Under the pieces are notes generated by a model, which saw only the letters and a program-made list of their open reading frames with translations, did not search any database and was not told the DNA's origin. Both the position numbers and the translations under genes were made by a program. This document shows positions 53,957-62,895 of a DNA stretch of 64,000 nt, one piece after another (within the stretch, counting starts at the first letter, position 1; every line of letters starts with the position of its first letter). Location: NCBI GenBank assembly GCA_022511345.1, contig JAFLRR010000014.1, forward strand, positions 1 through 64,000. Direction: 5' to 3'. This stretch comes from Alistipes sp. (GTDB lineage: Bacteria > Bacteroidota > Bacteroidia > Bacteroidales > Rikenellaceae).

Positions 53957-56041
53957 CTATTTTCTGCGCCACTTGGGTCTTATCTCTATGAAAAATTCGC
54001 AGTTCATGCGCGGCATCGGCCGCGATAGCACCGATTCGTACTCCTCGTTGAACAGGTTCTTGACAGCCAGCTTGAGCGATATCTCCGACCAGCTGAACGA
54101 CAGAGCCTTTTCCAGCGACACGTCGCTCATGTAGTATGGCTTCACGCGCGATATGCGGCTCTTCATGTTGTTGTCCGAGGTTGTGAAACGCTCGCTGTAG
54201 TAGCACCACTTGTATGTGAATCGCCACGAGCGGAATGCTATGTTTGCCGACAATGACGCCGAGTACTCGGGTATGTATACCAGCTGCTTTCCCACGGCGT
54301 TGTCGGCCCAGTCCACAGGATCGCCCCGATTTATCGAGGGCGTCCACGACAGCGAGCCGTCGAGTCCCGCCTGCCAGTTTTCGGTCATTCGCAGCGAGGC
54401 GTCGGCCTTGAGCTCCACGCCGTAGGCGTGAACCTGGCGGACATTTTTCGGTGTCCAGAAACCCTTGAATGTCGGCAGCCATATTATCCAGTTGTCTATG
54501 TATGAGTCGAACCACGTCGCCGAGCCCGAAACCGAGTATCTGCCGCTGCTGCCTGCGGCGAACGATATTCCGGCGTCGTAGGTTATTCCGTGCTCGCTCT
54601 TCAGGTCGGGATTTCCGCCCGGCAGGAAGTAGAGGTCGTTGAGCGTCGGGAAGCGGTAGTTGCGCGATACCGAAGCGCGGGCGGTGACATTTCCTCGGCG
54701 CGATATTACGTAGTCGGCGAACAGAGCCGGTATTATCGGCGAAGAGCTGCTGCCGCACACCTCCTCTCGCAGCACCGCCGATATGCCCATGCGCTCTGCG
54801 GGCCGCCACTTGACCGACACGGCAGCCGAGACCTCGGTGCGGGCCTGTGCGTATCCTATGGCCACCTTGTTGTGCTGCCCCTGTGCCATCGACTGCTGAT
54901 TCAGCTCCAGCACGTTGCGGTCGGTGCTTCTGACGAAGTGCTGGTGCAGCGACACATCGGCCGTCAGCAGCCACTGCGGCCCGGGGGCATACTCGGCGCC
55001 GAACTGCCCGTAGATGGTGTTTATCCTGCTCCGCGAGCGTATCATCTCGGCCATGGTTCCGTTGCCGAGCGATTTCGAGAAGTCGTATCCCTGGCTGGTG
55101 TGTATGTATCCCGCGTGGGCGTCGGCCTTCCAGTTTGCGGCGGTGTGGGTCCACGCGGCTATTGCGCGCAGCGTCTGCTCGTTCTGCCGGTTGACATACT
55201 CGCTATCGTCGCGGTAGTCTACCGACAGCATTGGCATCCCTCGTCTCGAGTTCAGATACCAGGCATTCAGGGCGAAGCTGTCGCCGCGGCCCGTGTCGTA
55301 TGTCACCTCCTGCAGCAGGTGCAGGTCGCCGAATGCTCCGTTGCGGTTGCGTTCGATGGGGTAGTACTGCCCGACGATGTTGCGGTCGCTGTCGTATATG
55401 TTGAGTTTCTTGTTGTAGTTGCGGTATTTGAAATCGTTGTCCGACGACGAGTATACTGCGCGTGTCGACACCTTCCATCGGTCGCTGCCGTATGTCAGGC
55501 GCAGAAACTCGTCGAATGTGGCGAACGAACCTATTCCCTGAACGTACTGCAGCCCGAAACCCTCGCCCTCTGCGGGTCGTGTTGCGAGCTTCACGGCGCC
55601 GCCCAGTCCGCCGCCCGTTTCGGTCACCGACGATGTTCCGTGCAGCAGCGAGGCGTCGTCTATGAAGTACGACGGAATCATCGAGAAGTCCGTTGCGCCT
55701 ATCATCGGCGAGTTTATCCTCATTCCGTTCCAGGTCACCTGCGTGTGCGCTGGCGATGTTCCGCGGAATGCCACGGTTGAGAGAGTCGCGCGGCCGTAGT
55801 TTTTCACGAAAATCGAGCTGTTGAACGTCAGCACGTCGGCCATCGACAGGGCAATGTTCTCCTTGAGCACCACCGAGTCGAGACGAGTCTGCTGCAGCCC
55901 CGTCTCCTTCATCGGGCGTCGTGCGGTGACCGACACTTCGGGTATGGGCACCGTGTACGACACCTCGTCGCGCCTCTGCTGTGCGCTTGCCGCCGTGGCT
56001 AATGCCATGAAGCATATGACTGCTGAAACTGCTCTCTTCAT
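53957..56041 (-). CDS. btuB: BtuB-like TonB-dependent corrinoid receptor
   Basis: A 694-residue outer-membrane receptor. The start at 56041 (MKRAVSAVICFM) begins a clean signal (to about residue 20). TonB-box-like PEVSVTA (about 33-39), plug with MADVLTFNSSIFVKNYGR and GGGLGGAVKLATR, then a barrel (ending FFIEIRPKWRRK). Position after a BtuG-like gene and under a cobalamin riboswitch makes B12 or another corrinoid the likely substrate. The spacing to the upstream gene is 13 bases. Confidence 0.9.
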   Translation of the reverse strand: MKRAVSAVICFMALATAASAQQRRDEVSYTVPIPEVSVTARRPMKETGLQQTRLDSVVLKENIALSMADVLTFNSSIFVKNYGRATLSTVAFRGTSPAHTQVTWNGMRINSPMIGATDFSMIPSYFIDDASLLHGTSSVTETGGGLGGAVKLATRPAEGEGFGLQYVQGIGSFATFDEFLRLTYGSDRWKVSTRAVYSSSDNDFKYRNYNKKLNIYDSDRNIVGQYYPIERNRNGAFGDLHLLQEVTYDTGRGDSFALNAWYLNSRRGMPMLSVDYRDDSEYVNRQNEQTLRAIAAWTHTAANWKADAHAGYIHTSQGYDFSKSLGNGTMAEMIRSRSRINTIYGQFGAEYAPGPQWLLTADVSLHQHFVRSTDRNVLELNQQSMAQGQHNKVAIGYAQARTEVSAAVSVKWRPAERMGISAVLREEVCGSSSSPIIPALFADYVISRRGNVTARASVSRNYRFPTLNDLYFLPGGNPDLKSEHGITYDAGISFAAGSSGRYSVSGSATWFDSYIDNWIIWLPTFKGFWTPKNVRQVHAYGVELKADASLRMTENWQAGLDGSLSWTPSINRGDPVDWADNAVGKQLVYIPEYSASLSANIAFRSWRFTYKWCYYSERFTTSDNNMKSRISRVKPYYMSDVSLEKALSFSWSEISLKLAVKNLFNEEYESVLSRPMPRMNCEFFIEIRPKWRRK

Positions 56042-56054
56042 CTTCCCGAGTCGT

Positions 56055-57200
56055 TTATCTCCAGCAGAATGCGCCGGGCGAGACACCCACCGTGAATGTG
56101 TCGAGCAGCTGGCCTTCGGCCGAGTACCTGAGTATGACTCCGTTCTGCACATGGTCTATTGCGTCGGCCACATAAACGTCGCCGTTCTCTGGGCTCACGG
56201 TCAGACCGTAGTATATCGTCCCGTCGTACTCTACGAATGGCCTTGCCGGCAGCATCTCTGCATCGACCGGCATGCTCCATATGTCGTCGTTTATCCAGTA
56301 GAGCACGTCGGCTGCGGCATTTGTCTGAATCTCCGAGGGGTGCTCTCCGAGTGCGAACTGAAAGCGCCTCTCTACAGTGAAAGTCTCTGTATCTATGCAG
56401 CATAACGACGGCGCCTCATACCCGTACGGCGAACCCTCGTATCCGCCGTCGGTTATTGTCCACAAACGGCCGTTGCAATCTTCGGCCAGCGATGTGGGCT
56501 GTATTCCCACCACCAGCTCGCCGGCCACCGTGTCGGTGCGTGTGTCTATCTTGAGTATTCGGTTCTGGTACGACCAGCAGTTGGTGTATACATACTCTCC
56601 GATCTGAACCATCTGCTCCGTCGAACCCGAAGCGAAATCCATTCCGGTGTCGATATAGCCGGTTATCTCGAACGTCTTAGGGTTTACTATGCATATTCTC
56701 GGGTCCCATATCTGCGTCACATATGCCTTCTGGTCGGATATGAAGTGCATGTATCGCGGCGAGGTGAAACCGGTTATTCGTCCCGCCTCGCGGAATGTGT
56801 CGAGGTCTATTGCGAAGACTATTCCCGAGTTGTTGACCACAATCCAGCCGAGCGAGCCGTGTATTGTCATCGACTGGGCCACGTCGCCGAGCTTCATGCC
56901 GTTGGCGCGGGCGAAAACCTCGTTTTCTGCGCGGCGCGAGCGGGTGTCGTAGAACGACAGCGAGGCGTTGCCGTACATGAAGTTGCCCTCGCATGTTATG
57001 AATAGCCCGCGGCCTGCGGCCTCGCTGCCGAGCCCCGTGTCGAAATCCTCCTCTGCCGCGGGTCCGTAGCTCATGCATGCCGCCAGCGCCGCCGTCTGGA
57101 GCAGAGCCAGACAGCGCACAGCCGAAGCCAGCGCGGCCCATGCCTGCCGCAAGGTCCTGCGTGCGGGAGAATATCCTGCATCTGTGGTATAATCAGTCAT
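56055..57200 (-). CDS. BtuG-like surface B12-binding lipoprotein
   Basis: A 381-residue lipoprotein; start 57200 (MTDYTTDAGY) with a long n-region, hydrophobic core about 22-41 and lipobox C42 (LAACMSYG). The body (about 60-375) is a YncE/DUF5074-type seven-bladed propeller, with repeated WIVVNNSG, YVTQIWDPRICIV and WTITDGGY segments. In Bacteroides, BtuG of this build binds B12 very tightly and works with BtuB. The riboswitch upstream supports this. Binding is inferred, not tested. Confidence 0.85.
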   Translation of the reverse strand: MTDYTTDAGYSPARRTLRQAWAALASAVRCLALLQTAALAACMSYGPAAEEDFDTGLGSEAAGRGLFITCEGNFMYGNASLSFYDTRSRRAENEVFARANGMKLGDVAQSMTIHGSLGWIVVNNSGIVFAIDLDTFREAGRITGFTSPRYMHFISDQKAYVTQIWDPRICIVNPKTFEITGYIDTGMDFASGSTEQMVQIGEYVYTNCWSYQNRILKIDTRTDTVAGELVVGIQPTSLAEDCNGRLWTITDGGYEGSPYGYEAPSLCCIDTETFTVERRFQFALGEHPSEIQTNAAADVLYWINDDIWSMPVDAEMLPARPFVEYDGTIYYGLTVSPENGDVYVADAIDHVQNGVILRYSAEGQLLDTFTVGVSPGAFCWR

Positions 57201-57324
57201 CGTTGTCGGTGCGACGTTAAACAATCCTGTCGGCGCACGCGGTCTGAAGACGGAAAACGGAATTTGTCGGACGAAGTTGTTCGGCGGCATCGATTTCCGG
57301 CCCGTACCGGCGGGCGCAAATCGT

Positions 57325-57500
57325 GATGGCAGCAGGTCTTCTGACTCGTCCCGTCCGCAGCGCCTTCCCGATTGAAAATCAGTGGCTGAAGAGATGCTGC
57401 GGATATTTTTCGGGGACTTACAGCAGCTGGTACTGTTCCGGACTCGCACCGGATTCCCTTTTCACCCGCGCCGCTGCTGCGGCACGGACACTGCAACGCA
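57325..57500 (-). promoter_or_regulatory. Cobalamin riboswitch
   Basis: Read on the minus strand, the leader contains AAGGGAATCCGGTGCGAGTC and TCCGG, the core of the cobalamin aptamer, then the B12 box AGCCACTG, and ends with GAGTCAGAAGACCTGC, the typical 3' closing segment. It lies upstream of btuG-btuB. High adenosylcobalamin should reduce expression. Boundaries are approximate. Confidence 0.93.
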
Positions 57501-57501
57501 A

Positions 57502-57509
57502 CAAAGGTA
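57502..57509 (-). promoter_or_regulatory. -7 promoter element before the riboswitch
   Basis: Minus-strand TACCTTTG; GTTG at 57529-57532 is a possible -33 box with a 19-bp spacer. Transcription would begin just before the aptamer. Confidence 0.65.
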
Positions 57510-57604
57510 GTGAATTTTTCTGCATCGGCAACTGGAAATTAGAAATTGATTCCTCCTTTGCCGGCTTTTACTCTCTCTCTGGCCGAAGTCTCCGCAGCTC
57601 AGAA

Positions 57605-58438
57605 TCAATCTCCGCCCGTCTGCTCGCGGTGCACGAACACGTCGCCGAATGGCGGCTTCCAGGCGTCGGCCTGCTCGGCGCTGCCGAAAATCCCGAAACA
57701 AGCCGAGCCGCTGCCCGACATCGAGGCATATATCGCCCCGGCAGCCGTCAGCGACTCCTTGAGCTGCGCTATGCGCGGATATTGTGCGAATACCGACCTC
57801 TCGAAGTCGTTGACCACGCATTGCTGCCACTCCGCCATTGGCCGCCCGAGTCTCTGCAGCAGCGGCACCTGTGGCACTGCGGGCTTCACGCCGCGGTAGG
57901 CTGCGGCCGTCGATACCATCTCCGCCGGCTTGGCCACTATCAGATGCATGCCTGCCGGCAGCGGCTCTGCGGGGCTCATTATCTCGCCGCGCCCCTGGCA
58001 GAACTGCGCTCTGTCGTGCAGGAAGAACACCGTGTCGCTGCCGAGCTGTGCGGCGCAGCGTGCCAGCTCCTCATCTCCGAGTCCCAGGCCGAACAGCCTG
58101 TCTGCGGCGCGAATTACGGCGGTGCAGTCCGAGGAGCCGCCGCCCAGACCCGCACCGAAGGGTATGCGCTTTTCGAGCGATATGCGCATTCCGCCTATGC
58201 CGTAGCGGCTGCGCATGAGTCGTGCGGCTGCTATGCACAGATTCTGTTCGGGCTGACAGTCCACGGCTATTCCCGTCTGGCTGAATATATCTTCACCGCA
58301 ACCCGAGGGCTCTATGTCGAGCACGTCGAAGAGTCCGCGCACGGGAACCATCACCGTGTGCAGGTCGTGGTATCCGTCGCTGCGGCGGCGGAGCACATCC
58401 AGTCCTATGTTTATTTTGCAGCAGGCGCGAAGTTTCAT
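57605..58438 (-). CDS. ispE: 4-diphosphocytidyl-2-C-methyl-D-erythritol kinase
   Basis: A 277-residue GHMP kinase of the MEP isoprenoid pathway. Recognised: N-terminal ACCKINIGLDVLRRRSDGYH (catalytic lysine region), the glycine-rich IPFGAGLGGGSSDCTAV ATP loop and MSGSGSACFGIF near the C-terminus. The length is standard. A -7 element lies only 4 bases before the ATG. Confidence 0.93.
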   Translation of the reverse strand: MKLRACCKINIGLDVLRRRSDGYHDLHTVMVPVRGLFDVLDIEPSGCGEDIFSQTGIAVDCQPEQNLCIAAARLMRSRYGIGGMRISLEKRIPFGAGLGGGSSDCTAVIRAADRLFGLGLGDEELARCAAQLGSDTVFFLHDRAQFCQGRGEIMSPAEPLPAGMHLIVAKPAEMVSTAAAYRGVKPAVPQVPLLQRLGRPMAEWQQCVVNDFERSVFAQYPRIAQLKESLTAAGAIYASMSGSGSACFGIFGSAEQADAWKPPFGDVFVHREQTGGD

Positions 58439-58442
58439 ACGG

Positions 58443-58450
58443 CAAATATA
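58443..58450 (-). promoter_or_regulatory. -7 element immediately before ispE
   Basis: Minus-strand TATATTTG ends 4 bases before the ispE ATG. With the usual 5-7 base distance to the start point, the mRNA would have no or almost no leader. The -33 box is weak. Confidence 0.55.
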
Positions 58451-58473
58451 GGAATTTTTCGTATCTTCGGGGC

Positions 58474-59457
58474 GTGAAATTCCGCACCGAAATAGAACAT
58501 CTTCAGCTCTCGGAAAAGATAGGCTACCGCAGCCGCATATTCGCCGCGGGCTCCTGCTTCGCCGACAGCATCGCCTCGCGCCTGCAGGCCGCCAGGTTCA
58601 GGGTCGCGGCCAATCCTGCGGGCGTTATGTTCAATCCGGTCTCCGTTGCGGCGATGATAAGCCGCTGCGCCGAGTGCCGGGGCGTTAGTTCGGACGAAGT
58701 GCGCCGCGGTGCGGAGGGGATGTTCCACTTCGACTTTCACGGCTCGTTCACGCGCCCCTCGGCCGCCGAGGCCGCTGCCGTCATGACCCGTGCCGTCGAG
58801 GAGGGTTCCCGCGCGCTGGCCGCCGCCGACACTGTCATCATAACCCTGGGCACTGCGTGGGTCTTCCGCCACGCTGAGACGGGCCGCATCGTCGCCAACT
58901 GCCACAAGGAGCCCGCTTCGGCCTTCGTCCGCGAACGGCTTTCGGTCGAAGATACGGTGCAGACTCTCGAGTCTTTGCTGAGCGGTCCGCTTGCCGGCCG
59001 TCATGTCATACTGACCGTCAGTCCCGTGCGCCACAAGGCCGACGGCCTGAGCGGCAACATGGTCTCCAAAGCCGTGCTTCGCCTTGCCGTCGATGAGGTC
59101 GTCTCGCGCCACGAGCGTGTCGACTACTTCCCCTCGTTCGAGATAATGTACGACGATTTGCGCGACTACCGCTTCTACGACCGCGACATGGTCCACCCCT
59201 CGGCCGAGGCCGTTGACTACATTGCGGAGAAGTTTTTGCAGGCTGCGGCCGACAGCGAGGCCCTGAGCCTCATGCCGCGCGTCGAGGCCGTCGTGGCTGC
59301 GGCAGCTCACCGGCCGCTGCACCCCCGCAGCGATGCCTGGCGCACCTTCCTCGAGCGCACTCTGGCCGAGTCGGCTTCGCTTCCGGGATTCATCGACCTG
59401 GATGCCGAGCGAATGGTTCTGAACGAGCGTCTGCGCACAGCGCGCCAAACACAATAA
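58474..59457 (+). CDS. GSCFA domain protein
   Basis: A 327-residue protein with a GTG start. The family motif AAGSCFADSI lies at about 24-33; further conserved segments are VIITLGTAWVF, ILTVSPVRHKADG and FEIMYDDLRDYRFYDRDMVHPS. GSCFA is related to SGNH hydrolases; the DMVHPS segment resembles an SGNH aspartate-x-x-histidine block. The true substrate is unknown. It diverges from ispE with 35 bases between the starts and is followed after 9 bases by the phosphatase-fold gene. Confidence 0.85.
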   Translation: MKFRTEIEHLQLSEKIGYRSRIFAAGSCFADSIASRLQAARFRVAANPAGVMFNPVSVAAMISRCAECRGVSSDEVRRGAEGMFHFDFHGSFTRPSAAEAAAVMTRAVEEGSRALAAADTVIITLGTAWVFRHAETGRIVANCHKEPASAFVRERLSVEDTVQTLESLLSGPLAGRHVILTVSPVRHKADGLSGNMVSKAVLRLAVDEVVSRHERVDYFPSFEIMYDDLRDYRFYDRDMVHPSAEAVDYIAEKFLQAAADSEALSLMPRVEAVVAAAAHRPLHPRSDAWRTFLERTLAESASLPGFIDLDAERMVLNERLRTARQTQ

Positions 59458-59466
59458 ACTATCGAC

Positions 59467-61080
59467 ATGAAACGATTTGCGAGATACCTGCCGACCTTTG
59501 CGTCGCTTTGGATTACGCTTCTGGCTGCAGCCAAGCCGCCCAAGCTGGTCGTTAACATCGTGGTCGGCTCAATGCGGGCCGGCGACATCGAGCGTTATGC
59601 CGACGGATTCGGCGAAGGCGGCTTTAAGCGCCTGCTTTCGGGTGCGGTCTACGCTGCCGGCGAGTACGACTTCATGCAGTCCTCGTCGCCCGTTACTCTG
59701 GCCACGCTCTCCACGGGAGCCATGCCCTCGACCCACGGCGTTGTCACCGACTACTGGTTCGACTATGTCGACAACCGCCGCGTCAACCTCATCGAGGACC
59801 GCCGCTACAGCGGCTTCGGCTATCCCGACTCGGGCGGCCGCATCTCGCCCGTGAACCTCACGGCTCCCACGGCGGGCGACGCTCTCACGGCCGCCTGGCC
59901 CGACAGCCGCGTTGTCACGGTGGCTCTGGAGCCGCAGTCGGCCGTGGTCATGGGAGGCCTCCGCGGTGTCTGCTACTGGATGGAGCCGTCGCGGGCCATG
60001 TGGTCCAGCTCGACCTACTACATGCTCAACCTTCCGCATTGGGTCGACGACTACAACCGCGAGCGCTACGGCATGTCGCTCATCAGCGGCTCGTGGAGCC
60101 TCAGCCGCCGCCCGGCGCTCTACAAAAACCGCCGCCGTGCAGTTGTCGAGCTTCCCAAGCCGGGCCGCGACGGCGAGCCTGTTCTTCGCACCGTGGGCAT
60201 CAAGGGTGCCGCCGACACGCAGACAGCCTACGACATGCTGCGCCTCTCGCCTGCGGGCAACGATGCGGTGCTCGACTTCGCCAAGCGCCTTCTGACCAAG
60301 TATTCGCTCGGCGCCGATGCCGTGCCCGACATGCTCAACATCGTTCTGGACGCTTCGCGCATGGTGGTCGAGTCCTACGGACCCGAGTCCGTCGAGGCCG
60401 AGGATATGTACTACCGCCTTGACGACTCGCTGTCCGACTTTCTGACCTACCTTTTCGCGCAGGTTTCGCCCGAGGATGTGCTTGTGGTCCTCACTGCCGC
60501 CCACGGTTCGAGCCCCTCCTACGACGTGCACCCCACGCCGGCCGAGAGGGTCAACATGCGCCAGGCCGAGGTCATCGTCAACGGATTTCTCAACGCCCGC
60601 CACGGCCAGGGCGAGTGGGTCACCTCGGTCCACGACCGCTCTATATGGCTCAACCGCAACCTCATATTCTCCAAGGGTCTGAACCCCGCCGACATCCAGG
60701 AGGAGGTGGCCACCTTCACCATGCAGCTCCGCGGCGTGTCCCACGCCCTGTCGTCTGCGGCGCTTCGCAACGGCGGCTTCGGCACGGGCTACGGGCGGAT
60801 GATGCAGAACGGCTTCTACCCGCGCCGTTCTGGCGACGTGGTGCTGAACCTTATGCCGGGCTGTATCGAGGAGCGCGACGACCGCCGTTCGGAGTCCGGT
60901 TCGATGTACGGCTACGACACGCGCGTTCCGCTGATTTTCTACGGCCACGGCATCTCCCGCAGCCGTCATGCGCGCCATGCCGACATGACCTCTGTCGCAC
61001 CGACCATCGCCTCGGTACTCGGAATCCTTCCGCCCGAGGCCTGCGAGGGCCATGTGCTGGAGGAGATATTGAAAAAGTAA
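59467..61080 (+). CDS. Degenerate alkaline-phosphatase-superfamily protein
   Basis: A 537-residue secreted protein (signal about 1-22). The whole PafA-like fold is recognisable (FGEGGFKRLLSGA, GPESVEAEDMYYRLDDSL, YDTRVPLIFYGHGI). Compared with the family pattern, the metal-site aspartate of DQMR is G34, the D and H of the DYVGH motif are R298 and E302, the DHG aspartate is A345, and the late histidine of DTHVP is R486; only H346 is kept. Phosphatase activity is therefore unlikely. It lies between GSCFA and sufE. A binding or structural role is an inference. Confidence 0.82.
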   Translation: MKRFARYLPTFASLWITLLAAAKPPKLVVNIVVGSMRAGDIERYADGFGEGGFKRLLSGAVYAAGEYDFMQSSSPVTLATLSTGAMPSTHGVVTDYWFDYVDNRRVNLIEDRRYSGFGYPDSGGRISPVNLTAPTAGDALTAAWPDSRVVTVALEPQSAVVMGGLRGVCYWMEPSRAMWSSSTYYMLNLPHWVDDYNRERYGMSLISGSWSLSRRPALYKNRRRAVVELPKPGRDGEPVLRTVGIKGAADTQTAYDMLRLSPAGNDAVLDFAKRLLTKYSLGADAVPDMLNIVLDASRMVVESYGPESVEAEDMYYRLDDSLSDFLTYLFAQVSPEDVLVVLTAAHGSSPSYDVHPTPAERVNMRQAEVIVNGFLNARHGQGEWVTSVHDRSIWLNRNLIFSKGLNPADIQEEVATFTMQLRGVSHALSSAALRNGGFGTGYGRMMQNGFYPRRSGDVVLNLMPGCIEERDDRRSESGSMYGYDTRVPLIFYGHGISRSRHARHADMTSVAPTIASVLGILPPEACEGHVLEEILKK

Positions 61081-61100
61081 CGTAACGAGATATTTTTTTT

Positions 61101-61517
61101 ATGGACAGAATACAGGATGAGATAATCGCCGAGTTCGAGATGTTCGACGACTGGCTGGACCGGTACGACTACCTGATTCAGCTGAGCGACACTCTGCCGG
61201 TCATATCCGACGAGCACCGCACCGAGCGCTACATGATCGAGGGCTGCCAGTCCAAGGTGTGGGTCGACGCCGAGCTCCGCGACGGCCGCGTCTACTACTC
61301 GGCCGACAGCGATGCTCTGATTACGCGAGGCATCGTGGCGCTGCTGACCCGCGTCTTCAACGGCCGCGAGCCGCAGGAGATAGTCGATTTGGAGCTCTAT
61401 TTCATCGAGCGCACGGGCCTTGGCGAGAACCTGTCGCCCACGCGCGCCAACGGCCTTGCGGCCATGGTCAAGCAGATGCGCATGTACGCGCTGGCCTATT
61501 CGTTAAAGAGACAGTGA
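61101..61517 (+). CDS. sufE: Cysteine desulfuration protein SufE
   Basis: A 138-residue sulfur acceptor for SufS. The catalytic cysteine is C49 in MIEGCQSKVW. The RGIVALLTRVFNGREPQEI and GLGENLSPTRANGLAAMV segments are typical. It sits 20 bases after the phosphatase-fold gene and is separated from sufBCDS by about 14 kb. The sufT gene starts 1 base after its stop. Confidence 0.94.
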   Translation: MDRIQDEIIAEFEMFDDWLDRYDYLIQLSDTLPVISDEHRTERYMIEGCQSKVWVDAELRDGRVYYSADSDALITRGIVALLTRVFNGREPQEIVDLELYFIERTGLGENLSPTRANGLAAMVKQMRMYALAYSLKRQ

Positions 61518-61518
61518 C

Positions 61519-61839
61519 ATGACACCCGACGAGATTTTGAGGGTTGAGCGGGACATAGTCCTGACCCTCAAGAATATATACGACCCCGAGATTCCGGTCA
61601 ACATCTACGACCTGGGTCTCATCTACGACATCGACTACACCCCCGCCCGCACGGCCCATATCCGCATGACCCTCACGGCGCCCAACTGCCCCATGGCCGA
61701 CGCGCTCGTCGAGGATGTCAACGTCCAGGTGGCCAAGGTCGAGGGCGTCGACAAGGTCGAGGTCGAGCTGACGTTCGAGCCCGTGTGGGACCGCAGCATG
61801 ATGTCCGAGGAGGCGCTGCTGGAGTTGAATCTGCTCTGA
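61519..61839 (+). CDS. DUF59/MIP18-family Fe-S assembly protein (SufT-like)
   Basis: A 106-residue protein of the SufT/Cia2 family that helps mature Fe-S proteins. Typical: LKNIYDPEIPVNIYDLGLIY, the conserved TLTAPNCPMAD with its cysteine, and VEVELTFEPVWDRSMMSEEA. It is cotranscribed with sufE. Confidence 0.92.
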   Translation: MTPDEILRVERDIVLTLKNIYDPEIPVNIYDLGLIYDIDYTPARTAHIRMTLTAPNCPMADALVEDVNVQVAKVEGVDKVEVELTFEPVWDRSMMSEEALLELNLL

Positions 61840-61842
61840 TTC

Positions 61843-62811
61843 ATGAGCCTCGAGGAGCGATATCTCAGAACCCTTAACCGGCTCATCGCCGGTGCGCCCT
61901 CCTGCGCCTGCTCGCAGGTCGTGGCCGCCATGGCGCGTCCGGGCCGGCTGGCTCTGTGCACTCAGCTTCTCTTCGAGCGGCTGGAGCGCAAGCTGTCGGC
62001 GCTCATGGAGATTTACCGCCATGCCGACGAGAACTGGAACCAGACGCTCTTCGTCATGTTCTTCCGCACCCTGGGCGACGCTTCCAACCGCGAAGCCTTC
62101 ATCGAGCTTGCGCAGAGGGTCCGCTACAACCCGCTGCTGCACGAGCGAGCGTCGCTGCTGGCCGCCGAGTCTCTGCTCCTCGGCGCTTCGGGGCTGCTCA
62201 GCCTCTATCCGGCCGACGAATACACCCGCTCTTTAGCTTCGGAATTCGCGCACCTGTCGCACAAATACTCCATCGAGCCCATGCAGGCCGAGGCGTGGAA
62301 TCTGCGGCGCATCAACCCCATGAACCATCCCGTTCTGCGGCTTGCGCAGGCCGCGCGCTTCTTCACCGACAACGAGTTCGTCTTCGACGAGTGCATGTCG
62401 TGCCGCACCTGCGACGATGCGTGCCGCCTGTTCGGCTCCGAGGCTTCGGAGTACTGGATGACGCACTTCACCCCGGGCCGTGAGGGCGACGGGGTGGCCA
62501 AGCGCATCGGCCGCTCCAAGGCGGCGCTTTTAGCCATCAATCTTGTCGCGCCGCTTCAGTTCGCCTACGGCACCCTGACCGAGAAGGAGTCGCTGCGCGA
62601 GCGCGCCGTCGAGCTGTTGGAGAGTACGCCGGCCGAGGATAACCGCTACATGCGCATGTGGGAGGCCGGCGGCGCCGTTGCCGCCAATGCCTTCGATTCC
62701 CAGGCCCTGCTTCAGCTCTCGACCGAGTACTGCTCCTGCGGCCGCTGCGAGTCGTGCCCCGTTGGGCGCACTGTTCTGGGGCGTGTCGAGGCCGAGTGGC
62801 GGGGCGAGTGA
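61843..62811 (+). CDS. DUF2851 family protein
   Basis: A 322-residue cytoplasmic protein of the Bacteroidetes DUF2851 family, shorter than the usual 400 or more. Conserved parts: ENWNQTLFVMFFRTLGD, MNHPVLRLAQAARFF, VAPLQFAYG and the C-terminal cysteine cluster EYCSCGRCESCPVGR (about 294-308) that could hold a metal or a cluster. An extra CMSCRTCDDAC segment (about 186-196) adds four cysteines. The function is unknown; its place beside sufE/sufT is suggestive. Confidence 0.78.
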   Translation: MSLEERYLRTLNRLIAGAPSCACSQVVAAMARPGRLALCTQLLFERLERKLSALMEIYRHADENWNQTLFVMFFRTLGDASNREAFIELAQRVRYNPLLHERASLLAAESLLLGASGLLSLYPADEYTRSLASEFAHLSHKYSIEPMQAEAWNLRRINPMNHPVLRLAQAARFFTDNEFVFDECMSCRTCDDACRLFGSEASEYWMTHFTPGREGDGVAKRIGRSKAALLAINLVAPLQFAYGTLTEKESLRERAVELLESTPAEDNRYMRMWEAGGAVAANAFDSQALLQLSTEYCSCGRCESCPVGRTVLGRVEAEWRGE

Positions 62812-62855
62812 ATGGCGCGTCCGGGCGCAAAATTGGTATTGTACGAAAAAAAGAG

Positions 62856-62863
62856 TATCTTTG
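62856..62863 (+). promoter_or_regulatory. -7 promoter element of secA
   Basis: TATCTTTG fits consensus; ATTG at 62832-62835 is a -33-like box with a 20-bp spacer. It lies 32 bases before secA. Confidence 0.7.
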
Positions 62864-62895
62864 GCGGATTTATTGACGTAAACAAATTCACGATA

